Shown here: piece by piece, positions 1-4,644 of the stretch | How positions within the stretch are numbered: the first letter of the stretch is position 1 | Layout of the letters: the number at the start of each line of letters is the position of its first letter | Source of the DNA: Solirubrobacterales bacterium | GTDB lineage: Bacteria > Actinomycetota > Thermoleophilia > Solirubrobacterales > Solirubrobacteraceae | Length of the DNA: 5,943 nt | Assembly: GCA_019240015.1 (NCBI GenBank) | Contig: JAFAZB010000292.1 | Location: 1-5,943 of the forward strand | Direction of reading: 5' to 3' | Program-made: the position numbers and the translations under genes | Notes under the pieces: model-generated | The model's database searches: none | Seen by the model: only the letters and a program-made list of their open reading frames with translations | What the model was told of the DNA's origin: nothing

Positions 1-110
1 TGGCAGCGTTCGAAGCGCTCCAGCAGGGAGGGATGGTCGAGTTCGGGGCCCCCGAGAGCGGCCGGTGGCGGGTCCGCCTGGTCGTGCCGCTCAAGCGGGA
101 GGACGGCTGA
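1..110 (+). CDS. C-terminal end of a probable sensor histidine kinase (5' partial)
   Basis: An open frame enters from the left edge (first full codon at position 3) and stops at TGA 108-110, giving 35 residues. The tail contains the stretch GRWRVRLVVPLKRED, a beta strand ending in a proline-leucine pair. This resembles the last strand of the HATPase_c domain in NarX/DegS-like sensor kinases, whose final residues are often of the form RVRLxVPL. The strongest support is context: its stop codon overlaps by ATGA the start of a NarL-type response regulator, the usual kinase-regulator arrangement. The catalytic H, N and G boxes would lie upstream and cannot be seen. Another protein ending in a similar strand is possible, so the call rests mainly on its neighbour. 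Confidence 0.55.
   Translation, partial: AAFEALQQGGMVEFGAPESGRWRVRLVVPLKREDG
97..103 (+). promoter_or_regulatory. Shine-Dalgarno that decides the response regulator start
   Basis: GGGAGGA lies 6 nt before the ATG at 110, a near-ideal spacing. A longer open frame beginning at position 65 would add 15 residues fully inside the upstream coding region and has no comparable ribosome binding site. The ATG at 110 is therefore the likely start, translationally coupled to the preceding gene. Confidence 0.75.
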
Positions 111-739
111 TGGGCCGCGGACTCGCCCGCCAGCGGCCCGATGACCGGCGGCTGCGGGTGCTGGTGGTCGACGACCACGACGTGGTGCACTGGGGTTTCC
201 GGGTACTGCTCGGGGAGCAGCCCTGGGTCGAACGCTGTCTAGCGGCGCGCACGGGCGCCGAGGCGCTCGAGCTGGTGCGCACGTTCGCGCCGCACGTGGC
301 GCTGGTGGACTTGTTCCTGGTCGGCGAGTCGGGGGCCGACGTATGCGCGTCGATTCGTAAGGTCTCGCCGTCGACCCGGGTGCTACTGATCTCGGGCGCC
401 GGCCGGATGTCGCCGGCGGCCGCCAGAGCCGCGGGGGCGTCGGGGTTCGTGTCCAAGGACTGGGACGCGCACGAGGTGGCGAGCGCCGTGCGGATGGTGG
501 GGCTGGGGATGACGATGTTCGCGCCCAAGGCCGAGCAGCCCGCGCCGCTGCTGAGCGAGCGCGAGCGGGAGGTGCTCGACCTGATCGCGGCCGGCTCCAC
601 CAACCGGGAGATCGCCGAGCGTCTGTACCTCTCTCCGCACACCGTCAAGGAGCACACGAGCGCGCTGTACCGCAAGCTGCAGGCGCGCAACCGCGCCGAG
701 GCGGTGCAGCGCGCGCAGCGGATCGGGCTGCTGGGGTAA
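110..739 (+). CDS. NarL/LuxR-family two-component response regulator
   Basis: This is a 209-residue DNA-binding response regulator, the usual length for the family. The N-terminal receiver domain (about residues 15-130) shows the acidic pair D21-D22 in VLVVDDHD, the probable phospho-acceptor D67 in VALVDLFL, S95 at the switch Ser/Thr position and the conserved K116 in FVSKD. The C-terminal LuxR-type helix-turn-helix (about 146-205) begins LLSEREREVLDLIAAG and has the recognition region NREIAERLYLSPHTVKEH. Phosphorylation by the kinase encoded just upstream should control dimerisation and promoter binding. The target genes cannot be inferred. The loop after D67 reads LFLVGESG rather than the common LxMPxxxG form. 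Family assignment is firm; the signal sensed is unknown. It converges on the next gene and is not part of the fab operon. Confidence 0.93.
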   Translation: MGRGLARQRPDDRRLRVLVVDDHDVVHWGFRVLLGEQPWVERCLAARTGAEALELVRTFAPHVALVDLFLVGESGADVCASIRKVSPSTRVLLISGAGRMSPAAARAAGASGFVSKDWDAHEVASAVRMVGLGMTMFAPKAEQPAPLLSEREREVLDLIAAGSTNREIAERLYLSPHTVKEHTSALYRKLQARNRAEAVQRAQRIGLLG

Positions 740-756
740 GGGACGGCGCTCGGCGC

Positions 757-840
757 GGGCCGGGGAGCGCGGCGGGGCGGGTGGGGCGTCCAGGGCCGGG
801 AAGCGCGGCGGGGCGGGCGGGGCGTCCAGGGCCGGGGAGC
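757..840. repeat. 36-bp direct tandem repeat, about 2.3 copies
   Basis: Unit 1 is 757-792 and unit 2 is 793-828. They match at 34 of 36 positions, differing at unit positions 9 (g/a) and 26 (t/c). A third copy begins at 829 and matches the first 12 bases of unit 1 before diverging. The unit is almost all G+C and lies between the stops of two convergent genes. It probably arose by slippage or local duplication; no function is evident. Confidence 0.85.
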
Positions 841-845
841 CCGGC
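831..845. terminator. GC hairpin in the convergent gap, possible terminator
   Basis: GCCGGG (831-836), loop GAG (837-839) and CCCGGC (840-845) form a perfect 6-bp stem. It lies one base beyond the stop codon of the minus-strand dehydrogenase, where a terminator is expected, and could also block read-through from the response regulator. There is no T-tract on either strand. A terminator role would have to be of the U-less kind proposed for actinobacteria, and short GC hairpins are common by chance at this composition. Confidence 0.35.
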
Positions 846-846
846 G

Positions 847-1665
847 CTACTTGGGTCGCATCACCCACGCCACCGTGGGCAGCTTGAGCGCGTGCGGGAC
901 GTACCGGGAGGCGAGCATTGCGGCACGCACGGGCAGTCCCGGAACCACCACCCTGCGCCCTGACTCCAATCCCTCTACCCCCGCGCGCGCGGCCTGCTCG
1001 GGGGTGATCCAGGCGGGGCGAGGTACGGCGTTCTCGAACGACTGGCCGCTGTTCACCTCCCAGCCGGCGAGTTCCCAGAAGTCGGTCGACACCGGGCCGG
1101 GCGCGAGCGCGGTGACGGTCACCCCGCGTCCCCGCAGCTCGTGGTGAAGGGCCTCGGAGAAGGTCAGCACGTAGGCCTTGGCGGCGGAGTAGCCGGCCGA
1201 GTAGGGAAGTGGCTGCATGCCCGCCGTGGAGGCGACGTTCAGGACCGCGCCCCGTCCCCGCTCTGCCATCGCGGGGACGAACGCCGAGCTGAGCGCGACC
1301 ACGGCCTCTACCAGCACCCGCACCTGCTCGAGCTCCCGCGCGGGATCGGCCTCGTGGAACGGGCCCCCGGTCGCGAAGCCGGCATTGTTGACGAGGACCT
1401 CGACCTCCAGCCCCAGCTCGGAGATCCTGCCCGGGAGGCGCTGGCGGGAGGCCGCCTTGCCGAGGTCGCACGAGATCGTCTCGGCCCGAATCTGGTGCTT
1501 GGCGGCGAGCTCGGATGCAAGCTCGTCGAGGCGCTCCTTGCGCCTGGCGACGAGCACCAAGCCGTGGCCCCGGGAGGCGAGCTCGCCGGCGATCGCGCTT
1601 CCGATCCCGGCCGAAGCGCCAGTGACCAGCGCTGCAGAGGTGGGGCTCGGCTCAGGCAGGCTCAT
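847..1665 (-). CDS. Classical short-chain dehydrogenase/reductase, substrate unknown
   Basis: This 272-residue NAD(P)(H)-dependent oxidoreductase has a Rossmann fold. Near the N-terminus is the cofactor-binding glycine motif TGASAGIG (residues 15-22). The basic pair R41-R42 after the second beta strand favours NADP(H) by family precedent. NNAG is at 93-96, and the catalytic Ser146, Tyr159 and Lys163 sit in NVASTAG...YSAAK with the standard 13-residue Ser-Tyr spacing. The C-terminal part, with VVVPGLPVRAAM, resembles the general COG0300 group of SDRs. Oxidoreduction of a carbonyl or alcohol group is secure; the substrate is not. The start at ATG 1663-1665 places the glycine motif normally, though the Shine-Dalgarno is weak. 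The gene diverges from the fab operon and shares its 123-bp upstream region. A lipid-related role is possible but unproven. Confidence 0.9.
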   Translation of the reverse strand: MSLPEPSPTSAALVTGASAGIGSAIAGELASRGHGLVLVARRKERLDELASELAAKHQIRAETISCDLGKAASRQRLPGRISELGLEVEVLVNNAGFATGGPFHEADPARELEQVRVLVEAVVALSSAFVPAMAERGRGAVLNVASTAGMQPLPYSAGYSAAKAYVLTFSEALHHELRGRGVTVTALAPGPVSTDFWELAGWEVNSGQSFENAVPRPAWITPEQAARAGVEGLESGRRVVVPGLPVRAAMLASRYVPHALKLPTVAWVMRPK

Positions 1666-1687
1666 AACGCTCGCCGGAGGCTATCGC

Positions 1688-1705
1688 TCCCCCCGAACGG
1701 GGGGA
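1688..1705. promoter_or_regulatory. C6/G6 hairpin in the divergent intergenic region
   Basis: TCCCCCC (1688-1694), GAAC (1695-1698) and GGGGGGA (1699-1705) form a perfect 7-bp inverted repeat with a 4-nt loop. On the minus strand it would lie in the 5' leader of the dehydrogenase if transcription starts upstream of it. On the plus strand it precedes the expected fab promoter. It may be a leader structure, a protein site or a terminator-like element; nothing in the sequence decides between these. Confidence 0.4.
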
Positions 1706-1737
1706 AGTGTGCTCTGGGCCTGTATCCACGCGATGGT

Positions 1738-1772
1738 CGGTGCGTAGGTTGAAACGATGCACTACGCAACCG
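1738..1772. promoter_or_regulatory. Imperfect inverted repeat before fabD, candidate operator
   Basis: The core arms TGCGTAG (1741-1747) and CTACGCA (1762-1768) are perfect reverse complements separated by 14 nt, with arm centres 21 bp apart, about two helical turns. Allowing a one-base insertion in the right arm, the symmetry extends to CGGT-GCGTAG against CTACGCAACCG (1738-1772). It ends 16 nt before the fabD start and overlaps a weak -10-like TAGGTT (1745-1750). This geometry suits a dimeric repressor or activator of fatty acid synthesis. No regulator gene is visible in the window and I do not recognise the sequence as a known operator. Confidence 0.4.
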
Positions 1773-1788
1773 CGCAGCCCCGCCGCTG

Positions 1789-2625
1789 ATGTCCGCAACG
1801 GCGGTCCTATTCCCGGGCCAGGGTTCGCAGACCGCGGACATGCGAGACCTCGTCGCGGAGCGGCGCCCCGACTTGCTGGCGCTGGCCGCGCAAGTCGTCG
1901 GCGAGGACCCGTTCCCGCGCGCCGAGCAGGGCACCGACTTCGCGCAACCGGCGATCTTCTGCGCGAGCCTCGCCGGCTGGGAGGCGCTGGGGCGCCCCCA
2001 GGGGGACCTGATGGCGGGCCACTCGCTCGGCGAGCTGGCCGCGCTGGTGGCGGCGGGAAGCCTGCGCGAGCGCGATGGGCTCGAGCTCGTAACCCTGCGC
2101 GGCCGTTTGATGCAGGAGTCGGGCGAACGAGCCGGAGACGGCGGGATGCTCGCGCTGCTCGGCCCCGGCGCCGCCGCAGGAGCGCCCGAGCTGGCGGAGG
2201 CCCACGGGCTCTCGGTCGCGAATGACAACTCGCCCCAGCAGGTGGTGCTCTCAGGGCCCAAGGCGTCGCTGCCGCGCGCGGCGGCACAAGCCGGCGAGGC
2301 TGGTCTGCGCGCCACCGAGCTCCCGGTCAGCGGCGCGTTTCATTCGCCGATGATGGCCGCCGCCGTGCCCGAGTTCGCCGCCGCACTGGCGCGCGTCGAG
2401 ATCTCGCCGCCCCGCGTGCAGGTGCTCTCCGCGGTCACCGCGGCGCCGTTCGACGACGTGCGGGCGCGGTTGGCCGAGGCACTCACCAGCCCCGTGCGGT
2501 GGCGCGAGACGCTGCTGGCGCTGCGGGAGCTGGGCGCCGACCGGTTCGTGGAAGTGGGCCCCGGGCGCGTGCTCACGGGCCTCGTCAAGCGGACGCTCAA
2601 AGACGTCGAGCTGGCCCATGCTTGA
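1789..2625 (+). CDS. fabD: Malonyl-CoA:ACP transacylase FabD
   Basis: This cytosolic enzyme moves the malonyl group from malonyl-CoA to the phosphopantetheine thiol of ACP, supplying the extender unit for fatty acid synthesis. The 278-residue protein has the N-terminal GQGSQ (residues 10-14), the nucleophile Ser79 in GHSLGE, the carboxylate-binding Arg104 in TLRGRLMQ and the catalytic His185 in GAFHSPMM. The GAFHS form fits malonyl rather than methylmalonyl specificity. GPGRVLTGL near the C-terminus is also typical. It is about 30 residues shorter than E. coli FabD, mainly between GQGSQ and the nucleophile elbow. The start is forced: the frame has a stop at 1750-1752, no ATG/GTG/TTG follows it before 1789, and the next ATG lies after GQGSQ. 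No Shine-Dalgarno precedes the start. It is first in the fab operon and overlaps fabH by 8 nt. Confidence 0.95.
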   Translation: MSATAVLFPGQGSQTADMRDLVAERRPDLLALAAQVVGEDPFPRAEQGTDFAQPAIFCASLAGWEALGRPQGDLMAGHSLGELAALVAAGSLRERDGLELVTLRGRLMQESGERAGDGGMLALLGPGAAAGAPELAEAHGLSVANDNSPQQVVLSGPKASLPRAAAQAGEAGLRATELPVSGAFHSPMMAAAVPEFAAALARVEISPPRVQVLSAVTAAPFDDVRARLAEALTSPVRWRETLLALRELGADRFVEVGPGRVLTGLVKRTLKDVELAHA

Positions 2626-3634
2626 GCACACGCTCGCAGCCGATCGCGACGGGCGCGGCGTGGAGCCCGTCGGGGCCCGCGCGGCAACGATCATGTCGGT
2701 GGCGACCGAGCTGCCGGAGGGCCGCCTGACCAACGCCGACCTCGCCGAGCAGCTCGGGATCAGCGAGGACTGGATCATCTCTCGCACCGGGATCCGCGAG
2801 CGACGCCGGGCCGAGCCCGACGAGCGGCTCAGCGACTACGCGACGAGGGTGGGCGCGCGAGCCCTGGCCGGCGCCGGAGTCGACGCCGAGGAGCTCGATC
2901 TGGTGATCGTCGCGACGCTGAGCCAGGACGAGTTGACGCCCAACACCGCCCCGCTCGTGGCCCACGCGCTGGGCGCCACGCGCGCCGGCGCGTGCGACGT
3001 CGGCGCGGCGTGCACCGCCTTCATGTACGGCCTGGCGCTCGGCACGGGCCAGATCGAGTGCGGTCGGGCCAGGTACGTGCTGCTGATCGGCGCGGACTTC
3101 GTGACGCGGATCGTCGACTACGAGGACAAGCGCACCGCGCCGCTGTTCGCGGACGCCGCCGGCGCGGTCGTGCTCGGTCCGGCCGATCAAGCCCGCGGTG
3201 CGATCGGGCCGATCGTGCTCGGCGCCGACGGCTCGCACGGGGAGACGATCATCGCCAGGCACTCCGACCGCAAGGTCAGGATGGACGGCCCCGAGGTGTT
3301 TCGCCACGCGGTCGCGAGGATGGGCGAGGTGACGCTGGAGGCAGTCGCGCGTGCCGGGGTGAAGCTCGAGGAGATCGACCTGTTCGTCTACCACCAGGCC
3401 AACGCGCGGATCACCCGGGCGCTCGGCGAGCGCCTCGGGCTGGATCCCGAACGCGTTGTCGACTGCATCGAGTCGCTCGGCAACGCCTCCGCGGCGACGC
3501 TGCCGGTGGCGTTGGCGATCGCCGAGCGGGACGGGCGGCTCCGGCCCGGTTCGCGTGTGCTGCTGAGCGCGTTCGGGGCGGGGTTCACCTGGGCCGGCGG
3601 CGTGATCGAGTGGGGTGCCGAGAGCCGTGGCTGA
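2618..3634 (+). CDS. fabH: Beta-ketoacyl-ACP synthase III FabH
   Basis: FabH starts fatty acid chains by decarboxylative condensation of an acyl-CoA primer with malonyl-ACP. The 338-residue frame carries the KAS III triad: Cys132 in DVGAACTAF, His259 in YHQANARI and Asn289 in LGNASAAT. The CoA-contacting WIxxRTGI (Trp52, Arg56) and a C-terminal AFGAGFTWAGG strand are also present. The body aligns from about residue 20, so there is an N-terminal extension of roughly 20 residues over E. coli FabH (317). The start at ATG 2618 is chosen because it overlaps the fabD stop by 8 nt (ATGCTTGA); a GTG at 2660 would remove 14 residues. The usual FGDGAGAVVL segment reads FADAAGAVVL (177-186). Whether the primer is acetyl- or branched-chain acyl-CoA cannot be told. 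Confidence 0.95.
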   Translation: MLEHTLAADRDGRGVEPVGARAATIMSVATELPEGRLTNADLAEQLGISEDWIISRTGIRERRRAEPDERLSDYATRVGARALAGAGVDAEELDLVIVATLSQDELTPNTAPLVAHALGATRAGACDVGAACTAFMYGLALGTGQIECGRARYVLLIGADFVTRIVDYEDKRTAPLFADAAGAVVLGPADQARGAIGPIVLGADGSHGETIIARHSDRKVRMDGPEVFRHAVARMGEVTLEAVARAGVKLEEIDLFVYHQANARITRALGERLGLDPERVVDCIESLGNASAATLPVALAIAERDGRLRPGSRVLLSAFGAGFTWAGGVIEWGAESRG

Positions 3635-4373
3635 GTCACCGCGTCAGCGTGAGGGCAGCGCGCTCGTGACCGGCGCCTCGCGTGGGATCGGCGCCGCGAT
3701 CGCGCGCGCGCTGGCGCGCGACGGCTGGCCGGTGGGCGTCAACTACCGCACCGATCGCGACGGCGCCGAAGCGGTGGCCTCCGAGATCGAGCGCGACGGG
3801 CACCGGGCGGCGGTGCTCGAGGCCGACGTGACCGAAGTCGGCGCCGCCGATGCGCTGTTCGAAGCGCTCGAATCCGAGTTCGCCGCGCCCGTGCTGGTGC
3901 TGGTCAACAACGCCGGCATCAGCGCCGATGACCTGACCCCATCGCTGGACGACGAGCAGTGGTGTTCAGTTCTCGACACCAACCTGACCGCCGCCTTCCG
4001 TCTCACCCGCAGGGCGCTGGTGCCGATGCTCCGCGCCCGCAGCGGCCGGATCGTGAACATCTCGTCGGTGGTCGGGCTGCGAGCCAACCCAGGCCAGGCC
4101 AACTACGCGGCCGCCAAGGCCGGGCTGATCGCGCTGACCAAGACCGCCGCGGTTGAGGTGGCGCGGCGCGGGGTGACCATCAATGCGGTCGCTCCCGGCT
4201 GGATCGACACCGAGATGACCGCCGAGGTCTCAAAGCAGCTGCTGGAGGCGGTGCCGGCCCGGCGCGCCGGAAGCCCCGACGAGGTGGCCGCCTGCGTGCG
4301 GTTCCTAGCCTCCGAGGAGGCCAGCTACGTGACCGGCGCGGTCCTCACCGTGGACGGTGGACTTGCGGCATGA
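3627..4373 (+). CDS. fabG: 3-oxoacyl-ACP reductase FabG
   Basis: FabG is the NADPH-dependent SDR that reduces beta-ketoacyl-ACP to beta-hydroxyacyl-ACP in each elongation round. From GTG 3627 the protein has 248 residues, standard for FabG. It shows TGASRGIG (15-22), NNAG (94-97), and the catalytic tetrad Asn119, Ser147, Tyr160 and Lys164 in ISSVVGLRAN...NYAAAK. The C-terminal VTGAVLTVDGG is the family signature. An in-frame GTG at 3615 would add 4 residues. I prefer 3627 because it gives the usual length and an 8-nt overlap with fabH (GTGGCTGA), the same geometry as fabD/fabH. Many SDRs resemble FabG, but its position between fabH and acpP makes the role convincing. It is clearly different from the SDR at 847-1665. 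Confidence 0.95.
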   Translation: MAESPRQREGSALVTGASRGIGAAIARALARDGWPVGVNYRTDRDGAEAVASEIERDGHRAAVLEADVTEVGAADALFEALESEFAAPVLVLVNNAGISADDLTPSLDDEQWCSVLDTNLTAAFRLTRRALVPMLRARSGRIVNISSVVGLRANPGQANYAAAKAGLIALTKTAAVEVARRGVTINAVAPGWIDTEMTAEVSKQLLEAVPARRAGSPDEVAACVRFLASEEASYVTGAVLTVDGGLAA

Positions 4374-4398
4374 AAACAAACAAAAGGAGCGTTGAAAA
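4374..4398 (+). promoter_or_regulatory. A-rich leader with strong Shine-Dalgarno for acpP
   Basis: This is the only true gap in the fab operon. It is 25 nt with 15 A residues and only 8 G/C, against a very GC-rich background. It contains AAAGGAG (4383-4389), 9 nt before the GTG start of acpP. Low structure plus a strong Shine-Dalgarno should raise ACP translation above that of its neighbours. This also fixes the acpP start. Confidence 0.75.
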
Positions 4399-4644
4399 GT
4401 GGCGACGGTAACCACACAGCAGGTCGAGAGTCGCGTGATCGAGACGCTGGCGAGCTTCGGCCCCGACCAGAGCCAGATCACTCGCCAGGCGACCTTCGAG
4501 GAGCTCGACATCGACTCGCTCGACCTCGTCGAGCTCGCCCAAGTGGTCGAGGACGACTACGGCGTCGTGCTCAAGGGCGAGGACATGAAAGAGCTGAAGA
4601 CGGTCGGCGACGCGATCGACCTGATCGTCGAGCGGGCGGAGTAG
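4399..4644 (+). CDS. acpP: Acyl carrier protein AcpP
   Basis: This is an 81-residue acidic carrier protein that holds growing acyl chains as thioesters on a 4'-phosphopantetheine arm. The arm attaches to Ser40 in the motif ELDIDSLDLVEL, at the start of helix II. Helix II continues as VELAQVVEDDYGV, and the C-terminal TVGDAIDLIVERAE is typical helix IV. Length and overall acidity match bacterial ACPs. GTG 4399 is chosen because AAAGGAG lies 9 nt upstream and the helix I segment QQVESRVIETLASF starts normally after it. The stop TAG (4642-4644) shares one base with the fabF start. Placement between fabG and fabF marks it as the fatty acid synthesis ACP rather than a polyketide carrier. An acyl carrier protein synthase is needed for activation and is not in the window. 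Confidence 0.96.
   Translation: MATVTTQQVESRVIETLASFGPDQSQITRQATFEELDIDSLDLVELAQVVEDDYGVVLKGEDMKELKTVGDAIDLIVERAE

Noticed and set aside
65..109. Upstream extension of the response regulator (15 residues)
   Set aside because: It lies inside the preceding coding region, lacks a ribosome site, and the ATG at 110 has GGGAGGA 6 nt upstream plus an ATGA overlap.
383..1471. Long minus-strand frame (362 residues) covering the repeat and the SDR gene
   Set aside because: It is low-complexity Arg/Pro/Gly-rich and overlaps the SDR and response regulator, both of which have full family motifs. High GC produces such frames by chance.
1749..1777. TTGAAA (1749-1754) as a -35 box for fabD
   Set aside because: The matching -10 position at 17-nt spacing reads GCGCAG, which is not promoter-like.
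2597..3394. Long minus-strand frame (265 residues) opposite fabH
   Set aside because: It mirrors FabH codons on the opposite strand, with skewed Arg/Gly/Val/His content and no recognisable motif.
3615..3626. Earlier GTG start for FabG
   Set aside because: It adds four residues without a better ribosome site; 3627 gives the usual length and repeats the 8-nt overlap seen at fabD/fabH.
4346..4359. Inverted repeat CACCGT-GG-ACGGTG at the end of fabG
   Set aside because: It falls on codons for the conserved TVDGG tail of FabG and has only a 2-nt loop, so coding constraint explains it and it cannot fold as an RNA hairpin with that loop.
4392..4643. 84-residue N-terminal extension of FabF
   Set aside because: It is an alternate-frame reading of acpP, is arginine-rich with no family similarity, and the FabF body starts normally at GTG 4644.
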